Assembly (NCBI RefSeq): GCF_028561755.1
Contig: NZ_JAQQTD010000002.1
Coordinates: forward strand, 1-64,000
Reading direction: 5' to 3'
From: Altibacter sp. HG106
Lineage (GTDB): Bacteria > Bacteroidota > Bacteroidia > Flavobacteriales > Flavobacteriaceae
DNA length: 64,000 nt
The position numbers and the translations under genes were made by a program. Within the stretch, counting starts at the first letter, position 1. Each line of letters starts with the position of its first letter. This document shows, piece by piece, positions 43,305 to 52,302 of this stretch. Under the pieces are notes generated by a model, which was not told the origin of the DNA, did no database searches, and saw only the letters and a program-made list of their open reading frames with translations.

Positions 43305-43346
43305 AAACTAAAAAATTAGTTTAAACTAAATATTTAGTTATATTTG
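43305..43346. promoter_or_regulatory. Palindrome-rich operator overlapping the promoter of the BlaI-containing operon
   Basis: AAACTAA-AAAA-TTAGTTT (43305-43322), the perfect 14-mer TTAGTTTAAACTAA (43316-43329) and the perfect 16-mer palindrome AACTAAATATTTAGTT (43324-43339) share one half-site, ACTAA. They are followed by a -7 box TATATTTG (43339-43346). The operon downstream contains a BlaI-type repressor, so autoregulation is likely. The same half-sites occur near 49586. Confidence 0.65.
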
Positions 43347-43362
43347 TAGTGAATACAACAAC

Positions 43363-44862
43363 ATGCGGCTACTTCAATGGTTCTGTTTCTTTGGAATATT
43401 TTCGGTTTCAACCGTGATAGGGCAAGCCTATGTTGGAGAAGTTATGTATCGAGGTAGCTATGAATACATCAAAATCGTGGTGAGTGAGGCAGACACCTTG
43501 GTTTCATTTCCCTATGTAGATGGCAAAGCTAGCTACCCTCTAAAAAACAAAGGCGCATCGAAATTTGTTTTTCTTCGGAAAGGAGCCCCTTGGAACCTTC
43601 GTTGGGAACCAGTAACCTCCCCAAGTAAAGGAACTATAACCTACAGCGGACAAGAACAATCGATCACCTTATGGAAGCAGCTTCCTCCATTAGCAGAATC
43701 CGATTTGGCGTCCTACGAAGGGGTGTTCGAAGACAGCACCGGCCAACGAACGGTTATCTATGCGGGTAACGGATACCTACATGTGATGTCGCCCTATTCT
43801 GAACGAACCATGTCGTTAAAGCCCATTGGAGAACAGCTACTTTGGACGGTTTCCGGAGCGCTTTGGGAATTTCATCCGCAAGATGGCATGTACAGGGTTC
43901 AGTTGCGAAATAACACGTCGCGCACGCTTCAATCACTACCTCCAATCAAAATAGAAGAACATTGGATACCCGTTGGTAGTGATACGTTATTCGCCAAAGT
44001 GTTTTACCCGCCACAATCACATGATGCAGCAGCATGTTTAGTCCTTCCGGGAGGAGGTGCTGTTGGCATGAAGAATTACGAATACGAGGCACGCTACTTT
44101 GCAGCCCAAGGACTGGTGTCCATGATTTTTGATAAATCTGGCAATGGCAAGTCGAAAGGCGAAGGTAATTTTAGACAGCAGACCTTTTCAGAAAAAAAAG
44201 CACAGTACATTGCGCTATACCATTATTTGCAGAACCTTCCGGACGTAGACGCGAATCGCGTCGGAGTTCACGGCCCCAGTGAAGGTGGGCGATTGGCCTT
44301 AATGATGGCAGGAGCCCTTCCCGACATGGCCTTTGTAAATGCGACCGCCGCACCCATCATGAGCATGCGCGAGGGCCAACTGTATGCGGTCGCTCAATAC
44401 CACCGTAATTTGGGGCTTTCAGAAGCAGACATCAACGCTGTAGTAGCACTGTGGAATGATTATTACGACGGAATCTTAAACAACAATATACCTACATCCG
44501 TTATAGCACGAGCCAATAGTTTCCGAGACCGTCACGAACGGATGTTTTTGCCGCCAAACAGTACACTGGTGCCGGCCGCGCCTTCCGCGGAAGATCTAAC
44601 CGATAGGACCGTTGTGAGGGACCTTTCTCAAATTGGCTGTCCGGTGTTTTTACAGTATGGTGAAAATGACGAACGAGTTCATGCCTCGGCGAGCCTTCAG
44701 AATTTTAAACAGCATATCGCCCCTAATGTGCCCTATCGAATTGAAGAATATCCACGGGCGAATCATTCGTTTATGACGCCAGAGTTTGAAATCAGTCACG
44801 GCTATTTGGACGATAAGCTGGTATGGCTTCAACAAATAGGAATTTTAAAACGAACACCATGA
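43363..44862 (+). CDS. Secreted alpha/beta hydrolase
   Basis: 499 residues. Signal peptide MRLLQWFCFFGIFSVSTVIGQ. The N-terminal 200 residues are a beta-rich region. The hydrolase core begins near 225, with CLVLPGGGAVGMKNY (oxyanion region), the nucleophile elbow GVHGPSEGGRLAL (Ser near 310), the late Asp in FLQYGENDERVHAS, and the His in YPRANHSF. This is the fold of dienelactone hydrolase/S9-type peptidase-like esterases. It overlaps the next gene in ATGA fashion and is the first gene of the operon that carries BlaI and an M56 sensor. Confidence 0.85.
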   Translation: MRLLQWFCFFGIFSVSTVIGQAYVGEVMYRGSYEYIKIVVSEADTLVSFPYVDGKASYPLKNKGASKFVFLRKGAPWNLRWEPVTSPSKGTITYSGQEQSITLWKQLPPLAESDLASYEGVFEDSTGQRTVIYAGNGYLHVMSPYSERTMSLKPIGEQLLWTVSGALWEFHPQDGMYRVQLRNNTSRTLQSLPPIKIEEHWIPVGSDTLFAKVFYPPQSHDAAACLVLPGGGAVGMKNYEYEARYFAAQGLVSMIFDKSGNGKSKGEGNFRQQTFSEKKAQYIALYHYLQNLPDVDANRVGVHGPSEGGRLALMMAGALPDMAFVNATAAPIMSMREGQLYAVAQYHRNLGLSEADINAVVALWNDYYDGILNNNIPTSVIARANSFRDRHERMFLPPNSTLVPAAPSAEDLTDRTVVRDLSQIGCPVFLQYGENDERVHASASLQNFKQHIAPNVPYRIEEYPRANHSFMTPEFEISHGYLDDKLVWLQQIGILKRTP

Positions 44863-45278
44863 AAACAACCCTTCTCATCCTGCTACTCGGTATTTCGTTG
44901 GTAGCACAGGCACAAAGTGTAGCGGAGGAAATCCTAACTCAGAATCGCGCCATGGAAACGGCCTATAACAATGGGGAACTTACTGCCATTGCTAACTTTT
45001 ACAGTTCGGAAGCACACATTATCGGTCCGCGTACCTTCATCGAAGGCAACGAAGCGGTGGTTAACTATTGGAAGGGGTTGGAAGGAAGGCATGTAAGATG
45101 GCGATTAGAAAACAATGAAATCCTGCCGTATGGGGAGATTGCGATACAGCGGGGCGTGTCGTACCTCACTTTTATGTACGAAGGAAAAGAAGTAGAATCT
45201 GTAGTGCGCTTTACCCTCTTATGGATACAGGAAGACGGTTCCTGGAAAATTAAAATTGATCATTATTCACCTTTATAG
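44859..45278 (+). CDS. Secreted SnoaL/DUF4440-type NTF2-like protein
   Basis: 139 residues from the ATG at 44859, which overlaps the hydrolase stop; a start at 44823 would be inside that gene. Signal peptide MKTTLLILLLGISLVAQAQ. The mature part has the NTF2-like pattern: AYNNGELTAIANFYSSEAHIIGP, VVNYWKGLEGRHVRWRLENN and SVVRFTLLWIQEDGSWKIKIDHYS. The periplasmic substrate or ligand is unknown. It is translated with the hydrolase and probably acts with it. Confidence 0.82.
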   Translation: MKTTLLILLLGISLVAQAQSVAEEILTQNRAMETAYNNGELTAIANFYSSEAHIIGPRTFIEGNEAVVNYWKGLEGRHVRWRLENNEILPYGEIAIQRGVSYLTFMYEGKEVESVVRFTLLWIQEDGSWKIKIDHYSPL

Positions 45279-45279
45279 C

Positions 45280-45642
45280 ATGAAAGAACTAACAAAAGCA
45301 GAAGAAGACATCATGCAGGTATTGTGGGACCTGGGCGAAGGCAACGTGGCTGCGATCATTGACGAGTTACCAAAGCCAAAACCGGCCTATAATACCGTTT
45401 CGACCATCGTTCGCATCTTAGAAAACAAAGAATTTGTGGGGTATCGAAAGGAAGGTCGTGGGCATATTTATTTCCCTTTGGTGCATAAGGCAGAGTACAG
45501 TCATCAAAGTCTGAATAAATTGATGGACGGCTATTTCCAAGGCTCGTTTAAAAGTCTCGTTTCCTTTTTTGTGAAGAAAAACGATATGAGTTTACAAGAG
45601 TTAGAGGGTGTGCTAAAAGAAATTAAAAAAGATTCAGAATGA
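45280..45642 (+). CDS. BlaI/MecI/CopY-family repressor
   Basis: 120 residues from the ATG at 45280. The winged HTH (about 1-80) reads LTKAEEDIMQVLWDLGEGNVAAIIDEL, then PAYNTVSTIVRILENKEFVGYRKEGRGHIYFPL, a strong BlaI match. The C-terminal helices mediate dimerisation, and the site cleaved in the sensor pathway normally lies there. It overlaps the M56 sensor start by four bases (ATGA). It is expected to bind the ACTAA-type palindromes upstream of 43363. Confidence 0.93.
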   Translation: MKELTKAEEDIMQVLWDLGEGNVAAIIDELPKPKPAYNTVSTIVRILENKEFVGYRKEGRGHIYFPLVHKAEYSHQSLNKLMDGYFQGSFKSLVSFFVKKNDMSLQELEGVLKEIKKDSE

Positions 45643-47054
45643 TACATTATCTTCTCCAAACCATTGCATTTCAAGTGTTGTTTCTACTTGTTTATGATGT
45701 ATTTCTGAAGCGAGAGACCTTTCATCGCGCCAATAGATGGTATTTATTATTAACTCCGTTGGCTTCCTTGTTGCTTCCAATGATTCGAATAGAAGCCATA
45801 CGAGCGCAGATCCCCGAGAACTATGTGATTTCACTGCCAACGGTCATCGTAGGTGAGTCGGTTTCCACAACTTCTGAAGCCGGGAGCGTGCTTGCCGGAA
45901 CAACTTCGTGGTTTTCCTGGACAATGCTATGGGCCTTTGGGAGCCTGGTAGCGCTTTCGCTATTGGGAATCAAACTATTTCGAATGGTGCAACTAACCCT
46001 TCAAGGGAAACAGAAAGAAAGTCATGGCATCGATTACATTGAATTACCGCAGTCAACGGCAGCCTTCACTTTTTTCCGAAAGATTTATCTGGGAGCGTCT
46101 GTGGACGCGACGCAGAGAGCGGCCATCTTACAACACGAAAAGGTACATGTAGACGAATGGCACAGTTACGACCTGCTTTATTTTGAATTCCTCCGAATCT
46201 TCTTTTGGTTCAATCCGCTAGTGTACCTGTTTCAGCATCGAGTGGGGGCCTTACACGAATACACAGCCGACCGGCACGTGGCGCGCTTACAAGGATCTTC
46301 CAAGTACTATCAGGAATTACTTTCTCAGGTATTTCAAACCAAGAACGTTTCATTCATCAATACATTTTTCAATCAATCATTAATCAAAAAACGAATTATT
46401 ATGTTACGTAAAAACAAATCCAAGAATATTGTTCAACTCAAGTATTTGTTATTGCTCCCGATTATTGGCGGGATGCTCATCTACACCGCCTGTTCTCAAG
46501 AGCGAGCTTCGGAAGCACCTTCTGAAATTTCTGAAAAGATCGTCGACCTACAGCAGGCGCTAGAGGCCAAAGGGGAACTTTCCGAGGAAGAATTGAAACA
46601 ACTAAACACCTTGAATGTTAGGGTTACCCAACTCTCAACGGCACTACACCCTGTTAATCCGCAAGGAATGACATATTCCCAAGTTGTAAGCACTGAAGAA
46701 GTTCCTTTCGCAACTATTGATGAGACGCCAATTTACCCGGGATGTGAGAATTTAGGGCAACAAGCAGCTAAAAAATGCATGACGGAAAAGATTTCCAGTT
46801 TGGTCGTCAAGAATTTTAATACCGACGTAGTTAAGGGACAAGGACTGATGGGTATCCAGCGTATTGCCGTTCAGTTTAAAATTGATACTGAAGGAAATAT
46901 CTTAGATGCAAAAGCGCGTGCCCCGCAGCCAGAATTAGAAACTGAGGCCTTACGAGTTATTCATTTGTTGCCGCAAATGTCACCTGGCGTGCATCGTGGA
47001 AAAAAAGTTTCAGTAATGTATTCGCTTCCAATAGTTTTCAGTATAGATGAATAG
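45639..47054 (+). CDS. BlaR1-like M56 metallopeptidase with C-terminal TonB-like domain
   Basis: 471 residues. N-terminal membrane helices (LLQTIAFQVLFLLVYDVF and others) come before the zinc site HEKVH (near residue 165-169) and the following segment FFWFNPLVYLF typical of M56. A further helix (YLLLLPIIGGMLIYTAC) lies near 265. The C-terminus (about 345-470) is a TonB-C-like beta domain with IAVQFKIDTEGNILDAKARAP and ALRVIHLLPQMSPG. It should sense an extracytoplasmic signal and trigger BlaI release, with a TonB-like domain replacing the usual penicillin-binding sensor. Confidence 0.88.
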   Translation: MIHYLLQTIAFQVLFLLVYDVFLKRETFHRANRWYLLLTPLASLLLPMIRIEAIRAQIPENYVISLPTVIVGESVSTTSEAGSVLAGTTSWFSWTMLWAFGSLVALSLLGIKLFRMVQLTLQGKQKESHGIDYIELPQSTAAFTFFRKIYLGASVDATQRAAILQHEKVHVDEWHSYDLLYFEFLRIFFWFNPLVYLFQHRVGALHEYTADRHVARLQGSSKYYQELLSQVFQTKNVSFINTFFNQSLIKKRIIMLRKNKSKNIVQLKYLLLLPIIGGMLIYTACSQERASEAPSEISEKIVDLQQALEAKGELSEEELKQLNTLNVRVTQLSTALHPVNPQGMTYSQVVSTEEVPFATIDETPIYPGCENLGQQAAKKCMTEKISSLVVKNFNTDVVKGQGLMGIQRIAVQFKIDTEGNILDAKARAPQPELETEALRVIHLLPQMSPGVHRGKKVSVMYSLPIVFSIDE

Positions 47055-48174
47055 AGTTTTCCTAATCATTTTGGGAGTACTAGTTTTTAAAGCCGAAGGC
47101 CAAACACCTTCGGCTTTGGCCGATAGCCTGTATGCCGCTGGAACCTATTCTGAAGCCTTGCAGATGTATCAGGAGATTCCCGACACCTGGAAGCAACAAG
47201 CGGCTATTTACGAGCATTGGGGCGACCTGTCGAAGGCGATCTCCTTGTATGAAGAACAACTACGAAAGCAGCCGGAAACTCCTACCGTACCATTTGCGTT
47301 GGCAACATTGTACTTTCGAGAGGGCAATAAACTGGCGGCCGACAGTCTGCTGCGCGAATTATCGGTGAAAGACCCGATGCAGGCGACCTACCACTACCAA
47401 CGTGGATTGGTTTGGGAAGGAGAAAATGATTCCTTGTCACAGCAGCTCTTTTTACAAACGCTTCAGTTAGAACCGCGACATCAAAATGCACGCTATAAGC
47501 GAGCGCGATACACACTCACCAAGCGAGATTTTGACACCGCATCCCGTTATATTTCTGAAGCGCTGAAGCAAAACCCTAACAGTCTTCGTTTTCTCAATCT
47601 TAGGGCCCTACATGCTTTTTATACGGAAGCTTTTCACCAGGCCGTTGAGGATTATGAACGACTTGTGAGCGTGGGAAAAAGCAACGAATCGTTACACGAA
47701 CACCTCGCGATTTCCTACAGGGCGACGCTGCAGTACGAAAAGTCGCTAACACAGTACAAAATTCTGATCAATCAGTTCAATGATAAGATTCCCGAATGGC
47801 ATGCGGGGGTGGCTGCTACGTATAGCGGACTCAAGGAATACGATAAAGCGGAGCGGCATTACGAGATCGCCATACTTTTGAAACGCCCTTCTGTGGAAGA
47901 AGAATACATGCAGTTGGCGTTACTCTATGGCGCACAGAAACGATACAAGAAGCAGTACGAAGCTCTGCAACAAGTTGTTGTCGAGAACCCTGAAAGTCAG
48001 CGTGGCTGGTATATGTTAGCCACCGCCGTTGAAAACCAACAATCGGATGCCTCGAAAGCGATTCCTCATTACGAGCGCTATTTGGCGAAATTCGGTGAAA
48101 ATGGCCTCTACAGCGCCTATGCCAAACAACGTATTAAAGACATTACGACCCAACTTCACTTCGAGAAGGATTAA
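47047..48174 (+). CDS. Secreted TPR protein
   Basis: 375 residues, with a signal peptide (MNRVFLIILGVLVFKAEGQ). The rest is eight to nine TPR units, for example ALADSLYAAGTYSEALQMYQEI, AISLYEEQLRKQPETPTVPFALATLYFREGN and AERHYEIAILLKRPSVEEEYMQLALLYGAQKRY. It overlaps the M56 gene stop by 8 bases, so it belongs to the same operon. A periplasmic scaffold in the sensor pathway is plausible. Partners are unknown. Confidence 0.85.
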   Translation: MNRVFLIILGVLVFKAEGQTPSALADSLYAAGTYSEALQMYQEIPDTWKQQAAIYEHWGDLSKAISLYEEQLRKQPETPTVPFALATLYFREGNKLAADSLLRELSVKDPMQATYHYQRGLVWEGENDSLSQQLFLQTLQLEPRHQNARYKRARYTLTKRDFDTASRYISEALKQNPNSLRFLNLRALHAFYTEAFHQAVEDYERLVSVGKSNESLHEHLAISYRATLQYEKSLTQYKILINQFNDKIPEWHAGVAATYSGLKEYDKAERHYEIAILLKRPSVEEEYMQLALLYGAQKRYKKQYEALQQVVVENPESQRGWYMLATAVENQQSDASKAIPHYERYLAKFGENGLYSAYAKQRIKDITTQLHFEKD

Positions 48175-48215
48175 GTATGAACTAAAAATCGTACTTTTCA
48201 GCACTGTTTGCGCCT

Positions 48216-48698
48216 ATGAAGTACGCTGTTTTCATACTATTGGTAATAATTTTGAATTCCTGTCAGTTTTTTGAAACCGAGAAGATCTCTTCGGAAACCT
48301 TTTACGAACAGGAAAAAGCACAGCTAGATTGGAAGGACGTAGACCGTTACCCTACCTTTCCCGCTTGTATGTCCTTCACGGAAAAAGCCGAACAAAAAAA
48401 GTGTTTCGAAACAACGGTTCTAGACCATTTGTATCGGTCTATCGAAAACCGAGATTTGGAAGCGACACAAGCGCTTCACGATACTTTGTGGATTGAGTTC
48501 GTGATTGCAAAGAACGGGGAGCTCATTCTTAGAAACCCTCTTGATATGGATAGTCTTACCAAGGCATCTCTTCCGCATTTAACCGCATGGATACAAGAAA
48601 GTATGGATTCGCTTCCACGACTCGAGCCGGCCTATAAAAGAGGGATACCGGTACGGTCCCATTATTCATTTCCGTTGGTGTTGGCCACTACAGATTGA
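48216..48698 (+). CDS. Lipoprotein, TonB-like helper of unknown function
   Basis: 160 residues. Signal MKYAVFILLVIILNSC with lipobox LNSC at about 13-16. The body includes DVDRYPTFPACMSFTEKAEQKKCFETTVLDHLYR and LWIEFVIAKNGELILRNP, which resembles the cysteine-containing energy-transducer (TonB-C) segments seen in the M56 protein before it (YPGCENL, KKCMTE). It is the last gene of the operon, 41 bases after the TPR gene. It may be a regulatory partner. Confidence 0.72.
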   Translation: MKYAVFILLVIILNSCQFFETEKISSETFYEQEKAQLDWKDVDRYPTFPACMSFTEKAEQKKCFETTVLDHLYRSIENRDLEATQALHDTLWIEFVIAKNGELILRNPLDMDSLTKASLPHLTAWIQESMDSLPRLEPAYKRGIPVRSHYSFPLVLATTD

Positions 48699-49560
48699 AC
48701 TTGTATCCCACCGTGAAATCTACCGGAAATTCATCGTTATTATTCAAATTGAGCGCAACAATATCGTTATACGCTACGGTAAGATAGCCATTCCCCAGCG
48801 CAATATCGGCCCCAATTCCCAAAGCAAAGGGTGCTAGGAATTCGTTGTAATTACCCAAGGTAATCAACTCGTCAGAATCATCTATAAATTCAACGTTTTG
48901 ATTGACCACAATATAGTTTACAATTTTGGTGTTCACGAAGAAGTCGAATGCAGCACTCTTTATAAACTTGAAACGATAGTTCAGCGAGAACTGAGAGGAT
49001 GAAAAATCGTAATCGGAGGTCCCCAGAAGCTGTCGGAATTGCAACACTAATGCATGTCGGCGTAGTTTTACCTCATCATAGATTTCCCATTCTACCCCAA
49101 ATTGAGGGATGATACTATTATCGGGATTGGTCGCGTACACGTAATTAGTTCCGCCTACAAACCCTCCGAGTCGGGTCTTTAAGGCGACCGACGGAGTGTC
49201 TATTGCGTAATTGGGGTCGACTTGTTTGTTGTAGGTGATAAAAAAGGATCGCAAACTGGGAACGGTGAGTTTAACCTCTGAAACGTTCACGGAAGCGTCT
49301 GCCGTTTGTGATTGCAGTATCGCTTTGTATTCTTCTTGAAATTGACCGTTCTTCCGCGTGTTTCGCAATTCGAGGATCGTGCCTCCTTTCTTCGAAAAAT
49401 AGCGATATTCTCCATCCACGGTATTCCACAGCAAAGTAAGAGGTCCCGAAACCTCAGTTTTTAGCGTATAGCTGGTTCCGTTGATCGTGTAAGTGTCTTG
49501 TGCCACCATGGAGGCGGTTAGCAGAAAGAAGCAAGCTAAAAGTAGGTGATTCAGTTTCAT
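48688..49560 (-). CDS. Outer-membrane beta-barrel-like protein
   Basis: 290 residues. Signal MKLNHLLLACFFLLTASMVAQ. The mature part is an alternation of short amphipathic strands with aromatic residues (RFKFIKSAAFDFFVNTKIVNYIVV, VDFTVGYKFNL at the very end, a typical barrel C-terminus). The N-terminal third holds a domain with TINGTSYTLKTEV. Its tail overlaps the preceding lipoprotein gene on the other strand by 11 bases. A BlaI-like operator lies 25 bases upstream. Confidence 0.72.
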   Translation of the reverse strand: MKLNHLLLACFFLLTASMVAQDTYTINGTSYTLKTEVSGPLTLLWNTVDGEYRYFSKKGGTILELRNTRKNGQFQEEYKAILQSQTADASVNVSEVKLTVPSLRSFFITYNKQVDPNYAIDTPSVALKTRLGGFVGGTNYVYATNPDNSIIPQFGVEWEIYDEVKLRRHALVLQFRQLLGTSDYDFSSSQFSLNYRFKFIKSAAFDFFVNTKIVNYIVVNQNVEFIDDSDELITLGNYNEFLAPFALGIGADIALGNGYLTVAYNDIVALNLNNNDEFPVDFTVGYKFNL

Positions 49561-49583
49561 AGGGCGATAATTGAGAGACTAAT

Positions 49584-49602
49584 GTACTAAATAATTAGGT
49601 AT
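49584..49602. promoter_or_regulatory. Second ACTAA/TTAGT operator-like repeat
   Basis: ACTAA-ATAA-TTAGGT has the same half-sites and 4-base spacer as the first palindrome at 43305-43322. It lies about 25 bases upstream of the beta-barrel gene, next to the BlaI operon, and overlaps the 3' end of the glycosyltransferase gene. It suggests that the barrel belongs to the BlaI regulon. Confidence 0.4.
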
Positions 49603-50728
49603 TAAAACGACGGCCTTTCCACTGGTAGCCACTGGTAGTGCTCTTAAAAACCACCCAAAGGGTCACAAAGGGGTAGAATAAGGCGCTCCACAGATAGTAG
49701 GAAATGGAGAGCCGTTTCCGAAAAAAATGTGCGCAGGTCCATAAGATAATAGGATCGAGCAGCACCTTTAGAATAGCGAATACCAGATAGTATTTGAAGA
49801 GTTCCGAAAAAAGCAGCGACAGTAATAAACCGAGAAGGAACCAAAGATTTGCTAAGAACACGATCCCTCCAATAAGCGGATTTCTCCAGTTCTTTTGTTT
49901 GGACGTTTTACTTGCCCATCTTATTCGTTGCTCGATAATATGGCTCCACTGTTCCTCTGCCGCGGTGTTCACAATTGCTTGTGGCGATTTTAAATAGGCC
50001 GTTTGACCTGGAAATTGGGTGGTCATTTTTTCCAACAGGAACACGTCATCTCCACTTGCAATGTGGGTGTTCCCGTGATATCCGGCGACCTGTAAAAAGG
50101 CGTTTTTAGCATACGCCAGGTTGGCGCCATTACACAACAGCGGCGTCTTATTTCCGAACCCAGCCATGGTAAGGGCCTGCAGACTAATTCCATCCCAGGT
50201 TTGAAACTGCTCTCTCCGATTTTGTTTGCCCTTGATAAATACGGGACCTGCCAGGAGTTGAACCGAATGGTTCTGAAGGTACGCATCAAACGCTCGCAAC
50301 CAGTATTTGGGAACCACACAGTCGGCATCGGTAGTTACGATCCAGTCGAATTCAGCCAGCTGTACCGCGTGACTTATAGCATCCTTTTTGGGCGAGCCTG
50401 TGTGTGATGGCGTTTTCTCTATCCGAGAGGGAATTGGAATGGAGGCGAGCATGGTCTCAATCAATTCGGTAGAACCGTCGTCTGAGGCATCATCCATAAA
50501 AATGATTTCGAACATGCTATGCGGATACTCCAGGTTTTTTAACGAGCCTAATAAGCTCGGCAGATGTTCGATCTCGTTCCGGTACGGAACGATGACCGTA
50601 AACAGTGTTTTGGGTGGAGGACCGTCTGTCAATACATCTGGAACGCTTTCACAACGGAAATATCCCCACAAGATCCACAGGAGGAGTACTAAATATGCGG
50701 CAGTAATACCAATACTAACAGCGATCAT
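49595..50728 (-). CDS. GT2-family glycosyltransferase, membrane-bound
   Basis: 377 residues. One N-terminal helix (IAVSIGITAAYLVLLLWILWGYF), then the GT-A core: TVIVPYRNEIEHLPSLL, IFMDDASDDGSTELI (DDAS), VTTDADCVVP (the DxD-like DAD) and GDDVFLLEKM, QRIRWASKTSK (the acceptor QxxRW-like element), then two to three C-terminal helices. Processive or lipid-linked sugar transfer at the inner membrane is expected. Its start overlaps the stop of the following membrane protein gene by four bases (ATGA), giving a two-gene unit. Confidence 0.88.
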   Translation of the reverse strand: MIAVSIGITAAYLVLLLWILWGYFRCESVPDVLTDGPPPKTLFTVIVPYRNEIEHLPSLLGSLKNLEYPHSMFEIIFMDDASDDGSTELIETMLASIPIPSRIEKTPSHTGSPKKDAISHAVQLAEFDWIVTTDADCVVPKYWLRAFDAYLQNHSVQLLAGPVFIKGKQNRREQFQTWDGISLQALTMAGFGNKTPLLCNGANLAYAKNAFLQVAGYHGNTHIASGDDVFLLEKMTTQFPGQTAYLKSPQAIVNTAAEEQWSHIIEQRIRWASKTSKQKNWRNPLIGGIVFLANLWFLLGLLLSLLFSELFKYYLVFAILKVLLDPIILWTCAHFFRKRLSISYYLWSALFYPFVTLWVVFKSTTSGYQWKGRRFNT

Positions 50729-51672
50729 ACGGGCTGTTTTTTAACGGTGAGAAGATACCAGGAACCCAGTAGGGCGGGGAGTACCACATTGAGAAACCAC
50801 ATCAAAAAAATCGTTCCTAAGATAATGATTTCCTGAATGTTATAAAAGGAGAATAACCAAACGGCAACCCCAGACCGAATCACTACATCTAACAATACAA
50901 AAGAGGGAATAATCGACACGAGCAAATACAGGATCGTAATGACGGGAAAAAATTCTAGAACGGTCATAGAACCACCAAAAACCAGTAATATCACATAGAA
51001 AAGGCTGCTAAAACAAAAGTATCGCAGTAACGAATATCCTAGCAGCGTTCCCCAGAGAGTTGTAGAAAGGTTCCGGTAAAAGCTCCAAATTCGCAACGGA
51101 CTCGCACCTTGGACGAACCAGTCCATTTTTCGGTAGCGATACATTAGGCCCAAGATAACAAGTGTGATCCCTAGGCTACCCCAAAAAAAGGTGGGGGAAA
51201 TAATGGTGGATACCGACATCGAACTGACTAACAACCCGGCACTCCCCATGAGCACTGTAATGGCCATTTGACTACTCTGACCCGCAAAGGTGAAGAGCAT
51301 GATCTTTTTTCGATGCCTCGGCGGAAAGAACAATGCTTTTGCTCCATATTCGCCAATGCGATTGGGCGTTGCCAGCGATGCGGTTAAGGCCATTAGGCTT
51401 TGTTTCCAGGCGGTACGAAAAGAAATGCTGCGTACCTGAGACGCCGCAGTCCGCCACTTTTGCGTTTCTAATAACCAATTGATGGTCGCCAAAGCGACAA
51501 ACACCCCAAACCAGGCGTACGAACTTGCTCTTTGGGTCCACTGCCATAACCAGTCGATTTCCCGATCGGCTTGCGACAGCTTGTTATAGACATAATAGGT
51601 GGTTACGACCAAAATAATTCCCTTTAGGGCAATCCAACCATAATGTTTAGCTTTGTAGGAAATGGCGATCAT
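50725..51672 (-). CDS. UPF0104/AglD-type membrane protein (flippase-like)
   Basis: 315 residues with about eight membrane helices (for example WIALKGIILVVTTYYVYNKL, SYAWFGVFVALATINWLLETQKW, VVLPALLGSWYLLTV at the end). The segment SLMALTASLATPNRIGEYGAKALFF is the family core of lysylphosphatidylglycerol synthase-like TM proteins and AglD flippases. It precedes the glycosyltransferase with a four-base overlap, suggesting joint work on a lipid-linked glycan. The exact substrate is unknown. Confidence 0.82.
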   Translation of the reverse strand: MIAISYKAKHYGWIALKGIILVVTTYYVYNKLSQADREIDWLWQWTQRASSYAWFGVFVALATINWLLETQKWRTAASQVRSISFRTAWKQSLMALTASLATPNRIGEYGAKALFFPPRHRKKIMLFTFAGQSSQMAITVLMGSAGLLVSSMSVSTIISPTFFWGSLGITLVILGLMYRYRKMDWFVQGASPLRIWSFYRNLSTTLWGTLLGYSLLRYFCFSSLFYVILLVFGGSMTVLEFFPVITILYLLVSIIPSFVLLDVVIRSGVAVWLFSFYNIQEIIILGTIFLMWFLNVVLPALLGSWYLLTVKKQPV

Positions 51673-51705
51673 GTTTCGCTAAAGTAAGTAATCTTTTGCT
51701 GCAGT

Positions 51706-52257
51706 ATGACTTCGGAAAGAATCATCTTAGGGATAGACCCCGGAACCACGATCATGGGGTTTGGGTTGATTAAAGTGGTCAAAAAGGAGATGCTGTTTCT
51801 TCAACTAAATGAACTCAAACTTTCCAAATTCGACGATCACTACGTACGTCTGAAGCAAATTTTTGAACGTACGCTCGAGCTCATCGATACACATCATCCC
51901 GATGAGATCGCTATTGAAGCACCCTTCTTCGGAAAAAATGTTCAGTCCATGTTAAAATTGGGAAGAGCACAAGGGGTTGCCATGGCCGCGGGCCTGTCTC
52001 GGCAAGTTCCGGTGACAGAGTATTCTCCTAAAAAAATTAAAATGGCCATCACCGGAAACGGGAACGCAAGCAAAGAACAGGTGGCTAAGATGTTGCAACA
52101 AACCTTAGGGCTAAAAACCCTTCCGAAGAATCTGGACAGTACCGATGGCTTGGCGGCGGCGGTGTGTCACTTCTACAATAGCGGAAGCATAGCTACCGGA
52201 AAAAAATATTCGGGTTGGGATGCCTTTGTCAAACAAAATGAAGATCGCGTCCAATAG
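51706..52257 (+). CDS. ruvC: Holliday junction resolvase RuvC
   Basis: 183 residues. All catalytic acids are visible: GIDPGTT near residue 10 (first Asp), [10 protein letters not shown] with Glu near 67, and [13 protein letters not shown] with two Asp near 145-148. [11 protein letters not shown] and [21 protein letters not shown] are the usual DNA-binding and dimer segments. It nicks symmetrical strands at Holliday junctions with RuvAB. It is single here, divergent from the flippase gene, and 45 bases upstream of hemW. Confidence 0.96.
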   Translation: MTSERIILGIDPGTTIMGFGLIKVVKKEMLFLQLNELKLSKFDDHYVRLKQIFERTLELIDTHHPDEIAIEAPFFGKNVQSMLKLGRAQGVAMAAGLSRQVPVTEYSPKKIKMAITGNGNASKEQVAKMLQQTLGLKTLPKNLDSTDGLAAAVCHFYNSGSIATGKKYSGWDAFVKQNEDRVQ

Positions 52258-52302
52258 CTACCCCAGGCTTCAATTGCGTACCTTTCCGAAGAAAAATTAT
52301 TG

